Below are positions 11,187-20,345 of a DNA stretch of 64,000 bases, in pieces. A program made the translations under genes and the position numbers. Source of the DNA: Azotobacter vinelandii CA (GTDB lineage Bacteria; Pseudomonadota; Gammaproteobacteria; Pseudomonadales; Pseudomonadaceae). Below the pieces are notes generated by a model that did not search any database, was not told the DNA's origin, and saw nothing but the letters and a program-made list of their open reading frames with translations. The stretch's first letter is position 1; each line of letters starts with the position of its first letter. The stretch lies in assembly GCF_000380335.1 (NCBI RefSeq), contig NC_021149.1:3090501-3154500 (forward strand), read 5' to 3'.

Positions 11187-12505
11187 AAGTCACCGTATTC
11201 GGAATAGGTTACGTCGGACTGGTGCAAAGCGCCGTCCTGGCGGAAGTCGGCCACGACGTACTGTGCGTCGATATCGACGAAGAGAAGATCGAACGCCTGC
11301 GCCAGGGCCATATTCCCCTCTACGAGCCGGGGCTGGAGACGCTGGTCAGGGAAAACCACGCCGCCGGCCGCCTCAACTTCACCAGCGACGCCGCCGAAGG
11401 CGTGAAGCGCGGCGAGGTGCAGTTCATCGCCGTGGGTACGCCCGCCGACGAGGACGGCTCCGCCGACCTGCGCTACGTGCTGGCCGTGGCGGAAACCATC
11501 GCCGAGCACATGGAACGCCACCAGGTCATCGTCGACAAGTCCACCGTCCCGGTGGGCACCGCCGAGCGGGTCGCCGCCCGCGTCGCCGAGACCCTCGTCC
11601 GCCGGGGACGCGACGACCTGACCTTCGAGGTGGTCTCCAACCCCGAATTCCTCAAGGAAGGTTCGGCCGTCGCCGACTGCATGCGCCCCGACCGCATCGT
11701 CATCGGCACCGGCAGCCGCGATGCCGAGGAAGTGATGCGCGAGCTGTACGCGCCCTTCAACCGCAACCACGAAAAGATCATTGTCATGGACACGCACAGC
11801 GCCGAGCTGACCAAGTACGCCGCCAACTGCATGCTGGCGACCAAGATCAGCTTCATGAACGAAATCGCCAGCCTGGCGGAAATACTCGGTGCCGATATCG
11901 AGATGGTCCGCCGCGGCATCGGCTCCGACCCGCGCATCGGCTACGACTTCATCTACGCCGGCGCCGGCTACGGCGGCTCCTGTTTCCCCAAGGACGTGCA
12001 GGCGCTGATCCGCACCGCCGAGAACATCGACTTCGACGCCAAGCTGCTGAAAGCGGTGGCCCAGCGCAACAGGGAACAGAAGACCAGCCTGTACAAGAAG
12101 ATCAGCCAGCACTTCGAAGGCACCCTGCAGAGCAAGACCTTCGCGATCTGGGGGCTGAGCTTCAAGCCCAGGACCGACGACATGCGCGAAGCGCCCAGCC
12201 GCACCCTGATGGAGGCGCTGTGGAGAGCCGGGGCGCGGGTGCAGGCCTACGACCCGGAAGCCATGGTGGAAGCCCAGCGCCTGTACGGCAACCGCACCGA
12301 CCTGACCCTCTGCGGCACCAAGGAAGCGGCGCTGAAGGATGCCGACGCCCTGGTGATCGTCACCGACTGGCAGGCCTTCAAGGCCCCGGACTTCGAGTTC
12401 ATCAAGCAGCAGCTCCGCCAGCCGCTGATCTTCGACGGCCGCAACCTGTTCGAGCCGACGCGCATGCAGCAAAAAGGCATCGTCTATCACTCGATCGGCC
12501 GCTGA
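11183..12505 (+). CDS. ugd: UDP-glucose 6-dehydrogenase
   Basis: Oxidises UDP-glucose to UDP-glucuronate with two NAD+. The 440-residue protein has the N-terminal GIGYVGL dinucleotide motif (residues 7-13), the [11 protein letters not shown] substrate motif and the catalytic Cys267 in GGSCFPKD. The C-terminal half has the usual [16 protein letters not shown] signature. It is translationally coupled to the TupA-like gene through a four-base overlap, suggesting that glucuronate may be what that enzyme modifies. It is a second nucleotide-sugar dehydrogenase, distinct from the one at 4220-5497. Confidence 0.93.
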   Translation: MKVTVFGIGYVGLVQSAVLAEVGHDVLCVDIDEEKIERLRQGHIPLYEPGLETLVRENHAAGRLNFTSDAAEGVKRGEVQFIAVGTPADEDGSADLRYVLAVAETIAEHMERHQVIVDKSTVPVGTAERVAARVAETLVRRGRDDLTFEVVSNPEFLKEGSAVADCMRPDRIVIGTGSRDAEEVMRELYAPFNRNHEKIIVMDTHSAELTKYAANCMLATKISFMNEIASLAEILGADIEMVRRGIGSDPRIGYDFIYAGAGYGGSCFPKDVQALIRTAENIDFDAKLLKAVAQRNREQKTSLYKKISQHFEGTLQSKTFAIWGLSFKPRTDDMREAPSRTLMEALWRAGARVQAYDPEAMVEAQRLYGNRTDLTLCGTKEAALKDADALVIVTDWQAFKAPDFEFIKQQLRQPLIFDGRNLFEPTRMQQKGIVYHSIGR

Positions 12506-12535
12506 GCGGCGAACTCCCCCGACGAGGCACGCGAC

Positions 12536-13414
12536 ATGCGCCCGGCTCCGCTGGTCAGCGTCTACATCCCCACCCGCAACCGGCTCGAAAAGCTCGAACG
12601 CGCCCTGCGCTCGGTACTCGGCCAGACCTACGCCAACCACGAAATACTGGTCTGCGACGACGCCTCCACGGACGGAACCTTCGAGCGGATCTCGCGGCTG
12701 GCGCGCAGCGAGCGGAAGATACGCTACCTGCGCAACCCCGCCCCGCGTGGCGCCTGCAGCGCGCGCAACCTGGGGATCTTCGCCGCGCGGGGCGAGTTCA
12801 TCACCGGGCTGGACGACGACGACGAATTCACCCCCGACCGGCTCGAGACCCTGCTCGACGCCTGGGACGACGGCTACGCCTTCGTTTGCAGCAACTTCTG
12901 GAGCCAGCGGCCCGGCCAGCGGCTCCGGGCCTACTACCCGCTGCAAGCGCAGACCTTCACGCTGCGCCAGTTGCTGCTCAAGAACCTGGCGACCAACCAG
13001 GTGCTGACCCGGACCGGGCGCCTGCAGGACATCGGCGGCTTCCGGGAAGGCGTCAGGCGCCTGCAGGACTGGGATACCTGGCTACGCCTCTGCAGCGGCT
13101 ACGGCGGACGCTTCCACCGGGCGCGGACGCCGCTCTACGTCATGCACCACGACCACGAGGCGGAGGCGCAGCGCGTCTCCCGGAGCATCGCCCTGGATGT
13201 CGCCCTCGAAGAGCTGTGCGAGCGTAACCGGGACCTCTACGACGCCAGATCCCGCCGGCTCCTGCTCTCCCACGCCAGGGAACTGCGGGGCGAGTTTTCC
13301 CTGGGGGATCTCTGGCTGAACACACTGCACCGGAGGAACAGCGGCCCTCTGCGCATCTACCTCCGCCAGCACCTGCGCAAGCTCGATCCCGCCCTGCGGC
13401 CCGGCCCCAAATGA
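12536..13414 (+). CDS. Glycosyltransferase family 2
   Basis: A 292-aa GT-A fold transferase. The N-terminus VSVYIPTRNR and CDDASTDGT are the nucleotide-sugar binding region. LDDDDEFTP (Asp93-Asp96) provides the metal-binding DxD, and LQDWDTWLRL is the acceptor-side ED/WD motif usual in the family. No membrane segments are visible. Sugar and acceptor cannot be assigned. It follows ugd by 30 bases in the same operon. Confidence 0.85.
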   Translation: MRPAPLVSVYIPTRNRLEKLERALRSVLGQTYANHEILVCDDASTDGTFERISRLARSERKIRYLRNPAPRGACSARNLGIFAARGEFITGLDDDDEFTPDRLETLLDAWDDGYAFVCSNFWSQRPGQRLRAYYPLQAQTFTLRQLLLKNLATNQVLTRTGRLQDIGGFREGVRRLQDWDTWLRLCSGYGGRFHRARTPLYVMHHDHEAEAQRVSRSIALDVALEELCERNRDLYDARSRRLLLSHARELRGEFSLGDLWLNTLHRRNSGPLRIYLRQHLRKLDPALRPGPK

Positions 13415-13572
13415 GCGGAATCCGTCCGGGCTTCCCGCGTCCGAGGGCGAGCCGGGGCCAGGGCTGGCATGAGGCGCCCCCGGTATGGGACTGGAGAGAT
13501 TGCGACGACTCTCGCCAGTCCGCTCCCGACCCATTCGCAGCTTCATTCGATTGTCCTCGCCGAGGAACCGCC

Positions 13573-14550
13573 ATGAACATCTCCATCGCCATGGCCACCT
13601 ACAATGGCGGCCGCTACCTCCGGGAACAACTGGACAGCTTCGTCCGCCAGACCCGCCGGCCCGACGAACTGGTGGTCTGCGACGACGGCTCGACCGACGC
13701 GACCCTCGACATCCTGGAGAACTTCCAGCGACAGGCGCCCTTTCCCGTGCGCCTCCAGCGCAACCAGAGAAACCTGGGCTACGTCAGGAACTTCGAGAAG
13801 GCGCTGTCCCTGTGCCGGGGCGACCTCCTGTTCCTCAGCGACCAGGACGACGTCTGGTTCGACGAGCGGCTGGAGATCGTCGAGCAGGCGTTCCTCGCCC
13901 ATCCCGAAAAGATGGTCGTGCTCAACGACCAGATAATCACCACGGAGAACCTGGAGCCCACCGGCCGCAGCAAACTGGGCAACACCCGCGCCCTGGGCTT
14001 CGCCGACACCTATTTCATCACCGGCTGCTGCACGGCGATCCGCAGCGCCTGGCTCGGGATCGCCCTGCCGATTCCCGAGGTGGTCGGCCATCACCACATC
14101 CCGCACGACATCTGGATCAACAAGCTCGCCGACTTCCTCGACCTGCGCCTGATCGTCGAGCGTCCGCTGCAGTTCTACCGCCGGCACGGCAACAACGCCT
14201 CGCACAGCGTCTCCAGCGCCACCGGCCGGCCGTCCCGGCTGCGGGTGCTGGCCAGCCATGGCCTGCAGGACGCCCGCGAGGGCTGGGCGACCCAGATCGT
14301 CCACGCGAACCTGTACCTCGAACGGCTCGAAACGAGCCGGGCGCGCCTCGCGGCGCTGGGCGCCGACCGGCGCCTGGAACCGGCGCTGGCCCGCCTGCGG
14401 GCCAGGATTCCGGCGTTCGAACGACGCCTGGCGATCGTCGCGCGCCCGCGCTGGCGCCGTTCCCCGGAACTGCTGCGCTTCTGGCTGGCGGGCGGCTACC
14501 GGACCTTCGCCGGCTGGAAAAGCGCGCTCAAGGACATGGTCCGGCCATGA
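13573..14550 (+). CDS. Glycosyltransferase family 2 (rhamnosyltransferase-like)
   Basis: A 325-aa GT2 enzyme beginning MNISIAMATYNGGRYLREQL, with VCDDGSTD and the metal-binding motif SDQDDVW at residues 89-95. Proteins with SDQDDVW are often annotated as rhamnosyl- or related transferases, but the donor is not certain. ATG 13573 is chosen because GAGGAA lies just upstream; the frame is open earlier without conserved sequence. The C-terminal third is arginine/alanine rich. Its stop overlaps the next glycosyltransferase start (ATGA). Confidence 0.85.
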   Translation: MNISIAMATYNGGRYLREQLDSFVRQTRRPDELVVCDDGSTDATLDILENFQRQAPFPVRLQRNQRNLGYVRNFEKALSLCRGDLLFLSDQDDVWFDERLEIVEQAFLAHPEKMVVLNDQIITTENLEPTGRSKLGNTRALGFADTYFITGCCTAIRSAWLGIALPIPEVVGHHHIPHDIWINKLADFLDLRLIVERPLQFYRRHGNNASHSVSSATGRPSRLRVLASHGLQDAREGWATQIVHANLYLERLETSRARLAALGADRRLEPALARLRARIPAFERRLAIVARPRWRRSPELLRFWLAGGYRTFAGWKSALKDMVRP

Positions 14551-15683
14551 GCGCCTCGCCCCGATCGGTCGTCCACCTGCTCGCCTCGCTGGACTTCGGC
14601 GGCGTGGAACGGCGCATGGAACTGCTGGCCGAGCAGCCCGCCGGCGACATACGGCATCTGTTCTGCGCCATCGGCGGCGGCGGCAATGCCGAACGCCGCC
14701 TGCAGAGCCTCGGCGCTCCGGTCCGCTGCCTGCACCAGCCGACGGCGATCCCCAGTCCGGCCGCGATCCTCGCGCTCGTCCGCCTGCTCCGCCGGCTGCG
14801 CCCGACGGTGCTGCACGCCCACGGCGCCGAGGCTAACTTCCACGGTCTGATCGCCGCCCGGCTGGCCGGGGTGCCGGTGCGGATCGCCGAGGAGATCGGC
14901 ATCCCGACGCACAGCGCGCGGGCCCGCCGGGTGTTCCGCCAGCTCTACCGCAGCGCCCACTGCGTCGTCGGCATCTCCGACGCGGTGACCGGCTGGCTGG
15001 TCGACAGCGGCGAAGTGCCGCCGGACAAGGCGATCCGCATCTACAACCCGGTCAAGCTGCCGGACCGGCACGACCGGCAGGCAGCGCCGGAGGACGGGCT
15101 GCGCATCGCCTTCGTCGGCCGTCTCGAAGCGGTCAAGAACCCCCTGGCGCTGGTCGAGGCCGCCGCCCTGCTGCTGGCCCGCGGGATTCCCGTGGAACTC
15201 TGGCTGATCGGCGAGGGCCGCGAGCGGCAGCGCCTGGAAGCCATGGTCCGCGCCCGGGGACTGGACAGGCGCGTGCATCTGCCGGGCTACCGGGCGCATC
15301 CCGAGGCGTACGTGCGCCGCTGCCACCTCTATGTCCAGCCCTCGCGCTCCGAAGGCTTCGGCCTGGCGCTGGTCGAGGCCATGGGCTGCGGCCTTCCGGT
15401 CGTCGCCACGGCGGTGGGCGGCGCGCCGGAGATCGTCGAGTCCGGCGTCACCGGCTGGCTGCTGCCGGAAGCGACGCCGGCCGCCCTCGCCGATGTCCTC
15501 GAAGCGGCCTGGCGGCTCGGCCCGCGACGGCTGGAAAGCATGGGCGAACGGGCCCGCGGCGCCGTCGAGGGACGTTTCGAACCAGCCCGCTACAAGGCCC
15601 GGCTGGAAACCCTGTACCGACGATTCACCCCGCGAAAGGCCAAAGGCGAGCATGGAAAAGATTCGGATTCTGCACTGTCTTGA
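14547..15683 (+). CDS. Glycosyltransferase family 4 (GT-B fold)
   Basis: A 378-aa GT-B transferase. The N-terminal glycine-rich LDFGGVERR is the acceptor-domain signature. VLHAHGAEANFHG and the C-terminal IAFVGRLEAVKNP mark the donor domain, and the retaining-enzyme EX7E motif is Glu269 and Glu277 in SEGFGLALVEAM. The sugar is unknown. It overlaps the preceding gene by four bases and its 3' end runs 32 bases into the next, so the three are tightly coupled. Confidence 0.87.
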   Translation: MSASPRSVVHLLASLDFGGVERRMELLAEQPAGDIRHLFCAIGGGGNAERRLQSLGAPVRCLHQPTAIPSPAAILALVRLLRRLRPTVLHAHGAEANFHGLIAARLAGVPVRIAEEIGIPTHSARARRVFRQLYRSAHCVVGISDAVTGWLVDSGEVPPDKAIRIYNPVKLPDRHDRQAAPEDGLRIAFVGRLEAVKNPLALVEAAALLLARGIPVELWLIGEGRERQRLEAMVRARGLDRRVHLPGYRAHPEAYVRRCHLYVQPSRSEGFGLALVEAMGCGLPVVATAVGGAPEIVESGVTGWLLPEATPAALADVLEAAWRLGPRRLESMGERARGAVEGRFEPARYKARLETLYRRFTPRKAKGEHGKDSDSALS

Positions 15684-16782
15684 GACCATCGGCTCCGGCG
15701 GCGTCGAACAGCGCCGCCTGACCCTGGCCCGCCGGCTCGACGGCTCGCGCTACCAGCAGTCGCTGGTCTGCACCAAGGCCGTGGGCGCCCTGCCGGCGCG
15801 CTTCGCCGAGGCCGGCTGTCCGCTGCACGCGGTCGGGGTGTTCCGCGGCGTGCTGGACCGCGAGCCGTACCGGCGGGCCCTGCGCGTGGTGCGCGAGTAC
15901 CGTCCGCACATCATCCACGGCGCGGTGTTCGAGGGCGTGTCCATGGCCACGATTCTCGGACGGCTCTCCGGGGTGCCGGTGATCATCGGCGAAGAAACCT
16001 CCGACCCGGTCGGCCGCCACTGGCGCGCTCACTTGCTCTTCCGTCTGCTCGGCACGCTGAGCCACCAGATGGTGGCGGTGTCCCCCGCCGTCGAGCGCTA
16101 CCTGCTCGAGCGCCTGCACCTGCCGCGCAGCAAGGTCACCCTGATCAACAACGGCGTGGCCGAGCCGGCGCCGCCCGACGAGCGGCAGGTGAACGCGCTG
16201 CGCGAGCGCTTCGGGCTGGCCCCGGAGCACTTCGTGATCGGCACCGTCGGCCGGCTGCTGGACCGCCACAAGCGCGTCAGCGACCTGCTCCGCGCGCTGG
16301 CCGCGCTGCTTCCGGCCTGCCCGGAGGCGCGCCTGCTGATCGTCGGTCGCGGGCCGGACGAAGGCATGCTGCGCGAACTGGCCGGCCGCCTCGGGGTCGC
16401 CGCCCAGGTGCGCTTCGCCGGCTACCAGGCCGATCCGCAGCCTTGCTACGCGCTCATGGACGTCTTCGCCCTGGCTTCGGCCATGGAGGCCTTCGGCCTG
16501 GTGCTGGTCGAGGCGATGCAGGCCGGCCTGCCGGTGGTGGCGACCCGGGTGGGCGGCATCCCCGACGTGGTCGACGAGGGCAAGAGCGGCCTGCTGGTGC
16601 CGCCCGCCCGGCCGCAGGCGCTCGCCGAAGCCATCCTGGAGCTGCGCCGCGACCCGCTCCGGCGCCGGGCCATGGGCCGGGTCGGACAGCTCCTGGCCAG
16701 CACCAACTTCGGCGCGGAACGCTACGTCCGCGAAGTCGACTGGCTCTACCGGCGTCTCGCCGCGCAGCGCATCGCCTCATGA
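15652..16782 (+). CDS. Glycosyltransferase family 4 (GT-B fold)
   Basis: A 376-aa retaining GT-B enzyme starting with IRILHCLETIGSGGVEQRR. The donor domain begins at VIGTVGRLLDRHKR, and the EX7E motif is at Glu279 and Glu287 within AMEAFGLVLVEAM, followed by GLPVVATRVGGIPDVV. It resembles the preceding transferase in architecture and may have arisen by duplication, though the two are not close copies. Start ATG 15652 lies inside the end of the previous gene. The stop overlaps the next start by four bases. Confidence 0.87.
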   Translation: MEKIRILHCLETIGSGGVEQRRLTLARRLDGSRYQQSLVCTKAVGALPARFAEAGCPLHAVGVFRGVLDREPYRRALRVVREYRPHIIHGAVFEGVSMATILGRLSGVPVIIGEETSDPVGRHWRAHLLFRLLGTLSHQMVAVSPAVERYLLERLHLPRSKVTLINNGVAEPAPPDERQVNALRERFGLAPEHFVIGTVGRLLDRHKRVSDLLRALAALLPACPEARLLIVGRGPDEGMLRELAGRLGVAAQVRFAGYQADPQPCYALMDVFALASAMEAFGLVLVEAMQAGLPVVATRVGGIPDVVDEGKSGLLVPPARPQALAEAILELRRDPLRRRAMGRVGQLLASTNFGAERYVREVDWLYRRLAAQRIAS

Positions 16783-18029
16783 ACATCCTCTTCGTCACCT
16801 GGGACGGCCCGCAGGTCACCTACCTGGAAAGCCTGTTCCTGCCGATCTTCCAGCGGCTGTCCGGGGCGGGACTGCAGTTCCACGTCCTGCAGTTCACCTG
16901 GGCCGACGAGTCGCTCATCGAGTGCCGCCGCCAGGCCTGCCGGCGCGCCGGGCTCGCCTACCGGGCGCAGCCGGTGCGGCGCCGGCCGCGCGCCCTCGGC
17001 GGCCTGCTGAGCGTGCTCGAAGGCGTCCGGCCGATCCGCCGGATGATCGCCGAGCAGCGCATCGACGCGCTGATGCCGCGCAGCACGCTGCCGGCCCTGG
17101 CCAGCCTGCTGGCGCTGCGCGGGCACGGCTTGCCGATGATCTTCGACGCCGACGGCCTGCCCCTGGACGAGCGCGTCGAATTCGCCGGCCAGTCGCCGAG
17201 CGATCCGGTCCAGCGCCTGCTGCGCGAGGTCGAGGCCCGGGCGGTGCGCCGGGCCGATCGGGTGCTGACCCGTTCGCACCAGGCGGTGGAGATCCTCCTC
17301 GCGCGGGGCGGACCGGGCACCGCGCCCGGCAAGTTCCAGGTGGTCGGCAACGGTCGCGACACCGAACGCTTCGGTCCGGGCGACGAGGCCTCGCGCCGGC
17401 GCATGCGCGAGCGCCTGGGAGTGGCCGCCGATGCGCCGCTTCTGGTCTACGCCGGCTCGCTCGGCCCGCAATACTGCGCGGAGGAAATGCTCCGCCTGTT
17501 CGGATTCGTCCGCCGGCTGCGCGCCGACGCCCGCCTGCTCGTCCTGAGCGGCACGCCGGAGTTGCTGCGCCCGGAGCGCTTCGCCAGGCTGGCGCCGGCG
17601 GTGTCCTGCCTGAGCGTGCCGGGCGAGGCGGTGCCCGCCTACCTGGCCTGCGCCGACCTGGGCCTGGCGCTGCGCCGCGGCAGCTTTTCCATGCGCGGCG
17701 TGGCGCCGATCAAGCTCGGCGAGTATCTGCTCTGCGGCCTGCCGGTGCTGGCCAGTCCCGGCATCGGCGACACCGACGCCATCGCCGCCGACGGCGGCCT
17801 GCTGCTCGCCGGGCTGGCGGACGCCGAGCTGGAGCGGGCGGCCCGCTGGTTCCGCGACCAGGTGTTGACGCGGCGCGACGCCTGGCGCGTGCGCTGCCGG
17901 GCCATCGGTATCCGCCACTTTTCCCTGGAAGCCTGCGTCGACACCTATGCGGCGGCCCTGGCGCCCCTGCGGGCGTCCGCAACGGTGCTCCCCCTGCGCG
18001 CCAATCCCCCACACGGAGAGCCGCGATGA
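16779..18029 (+). CDS. Glycosyltransferase, GT-B fold (family 4-like)
   Basis: A 416-aa protein with GT-B features: N-terminal MNILFVTWDGPQVTYLESL, a middle VYAGSLGPQYCAEEML donor-domain start, and a C-terminal KLGEYLLCGLPVLAS stretch. The usual EX7E motif is not obvious; KLGEYLLCG stands in that position. It may therefore act on an unusual donor or be a divergent member. It is coupled to both neighbours by four-base overlaps. Confidence 0.78.
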   Translation: MNILFVTWDGPQVTYLESLFLPIFQRLSGAGLQFHVLQFTWADESLIECRRQACRRAGLAYRAQPVRRRPRALGGLLSVLEGVRPIRRMIAEQRIDALMPRSTLPALASLLALRGHGLPMIFDADGLPLDERVEFAGQSPSDPVQRLLREVEARAVRRADRVLTRSHQAVEILLARGGPGTAPGKFQVVGNGRDTERFGPGDEASRRRMRERLGVAADAPLLVYAGSLGPQYCAEEMLRLFGFVRRLRADARLLVLSGTPELLRPERFARLAPAVSCLSVPGEAVPAYLACADLGLALRRGSFSMRGVAPIKLGEYLLCGLPVLASPGIGDTDAIAADGGLLLAGLADAELERAARWFRDQVLTRRDAWRVRCRAIGIRHFSLEACVDTYAAALAPLRASATVLPLRANPPHGEPR

Positions 18030-19111
18030 AGATCCTCCTGCTCACCCGCTATCCGCGCACGGGCGCCAGCAGCCGGCTGCGCACCCTGCAGTACCTGCCC
18101 CACCTGCGGGCCGCCGGCCACGAGGTCCGGGTGCAGAGCCTGTTCGACGAAGCCTGGCTGGAAGGCCTCTACCGGCACGGCCGGCGCCCGCCGGGACGGA
18201 CCGCCGCGCTCTATCTGAGCCGCCTGGCGGCGCTCGCCAGGGCCGCCGACCATGACCTGCTGTGGATCGAGAAGGAACTCTTCCCCTACCTGCCCGCCTG
18301 GATCGAACGCCAGTTGGGCACGCCCTGGATCGTCGACTACGACGATGCGGTGTTCCACAACTACGACCTGGCGCGCAGCCCCCTGGTGCGCCGGCTGCTG
18401 GGCGACAAGATCGACGCCGTCATGCGCGGCGCCAGCGGCGTGATCGCCGGCAACCGCTATCTGGCCGAGCGCGCCCGTGCCGCCGGCGCGGCCCGGGTGA
18501 CGCTCATTCCCACCGTGGTCGACCTCGGCCGCTACCGGCCGCGCATAACGGCGCCGGCCGCGCACCCGGTGATCGGCTGGATCGGCTCGCCCTCCACCCA
18601 GAAGTACCTGCTCGACATCCGCGCGCCCCTGCAGCAGGCCTGCCGCGGCCATGGCGCACGCCTGCTGCTGGTGGGCGCGACGCCGGAAATCCGCGCCGGC
18701 CTGCCCGGCATCGAGGTACAGCTCGAACCCTGGAGCGAAGAGCGCGAGGCGGCGCTGATCCGGCGCATGGACATCGGCATCATGCCGCTGCCCGACGGCC
18801 CCTGGGAACGCGGCAAGTGCGGCTACAAGCTGATCCAGTACATGGCCTGCGGCGTGCCGCTGGTGGCCTCGCCGACCGGCGCCAACCGGGAGATCGTGGA
18901 GCACGGCGGGGCGGGCCTGCTGGCCGACTCCGCCGACGCCTGGCACGACGCCCTGTCCCGACTGCTCAGTTCGGCCTCCGAACGGGAACGGCTGGGCCGG
19001 GCCGGGCGCCAGGCCGTGGAGAACCGCTACTCGCTGCAGCGCCAGTTCCCGGTGCTGCTGGAAGCCCTGGGCGCGGCACTGCCGAGCGCCGGCAAGGCCC
19101 TGGTCAATTGA
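18026..19111 (+). CDS. Glycosyltransferase family 4-like
   Basis: A 361-aa GT-B protein. The N-terminus ILLLTRYPRTGASSRLR and the early YLPHLRAAGHEV are typical of this subgroup. WIEKELFPYLPAWIER and IVDYDDAVF precede the linker. The C-terminal domain has IGWIGSPSTQKYL and KCGYKLIQYMACGVPLVASP, with a conserved lysine-glycine loop. The donor is unknown. It overlaps the previous gene (ATGA) and is followed after 13 bases by the membrane protein gene. Confidence 0.82.
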   Translation: MKILLLTRYPRTGASSRLRTLQYLPHLRAAGHEVRVQSLFDEAWLEGLYRHGRRPPGRTAALYLSRLAALARAADHDLLWIEKELFPYLPAWIERQLGTPWIVDYDDAVFHNYDLARSPLVRRLLGDKIDAVMRGASGVIAGNRYLAERARAAGAARVTLIPTVVDLGRYRPRITAPAAHPVIGWIGSPSTQKYLLDIRAPLQQACRGHGARLLLVGATPEIRAGLPGIEVQLEPWSEEREAALIRRMDIGIMPLPDGPWERGKCGYKLIQYMACGVPLVASPTGANREIVEHGGAGLLADSADAWHDALSRLLSSASERERLGRAGRQAVENRYSLQRQFPVLLEALGAALPSAGKALVN

Positions 19112-19124
19112 CGGGAGACGACCC

Positions 19125-20345
19125 ATGCCCCTGGTTTCCTCCACCTGGCAGCTCGTCGATGCCATCCTGGTGTTTCTCGCCGGCATGCTCCTGGTCGTCT
19201 GGGCCGGCCGCCATTTTCGCACCGGCAGCGGTCGCGGCCTGGCGCTCTACGCCTGGCACACGCTGTTCTGCCTGGTCTATGCCTGGTACACCCTGACCTA
19301 CGGCGGCGACGCCATCGGTTACTACCGCATGGCGGTGAACCACGCCGAGAGCGAGTTCCAGGTCGGCACCTACGGCATCGTCTACCTGACCCGCCTGCTG
19401 ATCGAGCACCTGGGACTGTCCCTGCTCGGCACCTTCCTGGTCTACAACCTGTTCGGCAGTCTCGGCCTGCTGGCCTTCGACGCCAGCCTGCGCACCGTCA
19501 CCCACGGCAAGAGGCGCTTCTACCGCAGCCTGGCCACTCTCATCGTGTTCCTGCCCTCGGTGAGTTTCTGGACCTCGGGCATCGGCAAGGACGCCCCGTC
19601 CTTCCTCGCCACCGGCCTCGCCCTGTGGGCGGCGCTGGATCTGCAGCGGCGCACCCCGCTGGTCGGGATCGCCGTCGCCATCCTGTTGCTGGTCCGCCCG
19701 CACATGGCCGGCATGCTGGTCATGGGCCTGAGCCTGTCCCTGCTGCTGCACCCGGACACCTCCCTGGCCCGGCGGGTGCTGCTGGGCGGCGTCGCCATCG
19801 CCACGGCCGCCGCCCTGGTGCCCTTCGGGCTGGAGTACGCCGGGGTGAAGGGTACCGATACCGGCGCTCTGATGGACTACGTGGAAGGCCGCCAGGAGCA
19901 CAACATGAAGGGCGGCGGCGCGGTGGATATCTCCTCCATGAGCCTGCCGATGCAACTGTTCACCTACCTGTTCCGCCCGCTGCCGTTCGAGGCGTTCAGC
20001 ATCTTCGCCATGGCCGCCGCCCTCGATAACCTGATCCTGCTCTACCTGTTCGTCATGGGCGGACACGCCATGCTGCGCCGCCCGCCCGGCCGGCGCTACG
20101 CGGAGAATCGCCTGTTCCTCTGGAGCTACGCCCTGGTCGCCTGGCCGATGCTGGCCATGACCACGGCCAACCTGGGGATCGCCCTGCGCCAGAAATGGAT
20201 GTTCACCCCCATGCTGATCCTCCTGTTCCTCTCGGCGCTCGGCACGCTGCGCCGGCAGGTACGCCCGGCCAGCCCGTCGCCGACGCCGGTCATGCGGATC
20301 CAACAGCGCTACGGCATCCAGCCCGGACAGAGGCGCGAACCATGA
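19125..20345 (+). CDS. Multi-pass membrane protein, candidate Wzy-type polymerase
   Basis: A 406-aa protein with about ten hydrophobic segments, no recognised soluble catalytic domain, and a periplasmic-looking loop around YVEGRQEHNMKGGGAVD. Polysaccharide polymerases are recognised mainly by topology and position, and this is the only suitable membrane protein in the central operon. It also has the FLPSVSFWTSGIGKDAPSF stretch that recurs in EpsG/Wzy-like proteins. It lies between GT4 genes and has GGGAGA as ribosome binding site. The polymerase role is an inference; an O-antigen ligase-like or acyltransferase role is not supported by any motif. Confidence 0.6.
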   Translation: MPLVSSTWQLVDAILVFLAGMLLVVWAGRHFRTGSGRGLALYAWHTLFCLVYAWYTLTYGGDAIGYYRMAVNHAESEFQVGTYGIVYLTRLLIEHLGLSLLGTFLVYNLFGSLGLLAFDASLRTVTHGKRRFYRSLATLIVFLPSVSFWTSGIGKDAPSFLATGLALWAALDLQRRTPLVGIAVAILLLVRPHMAGMLVMGLSLSLLLHPDTSLARRVLLGGVAIATAAALVPFGLEYAGVKGTDTGALMDYVEGRQEHNMKGGGAVDISSMSLPMQLFTYLFRPLPFEAFSIFAMAAALDNLILLYLFVMGGHAMLRRPPGRRYAENRLFLWSYALVAWPMLAMTTANLGIALRQKWMFTPMLILLFLSALGTLRRQVRPASPSPTPVMRIQQRYGIQPGQRREP

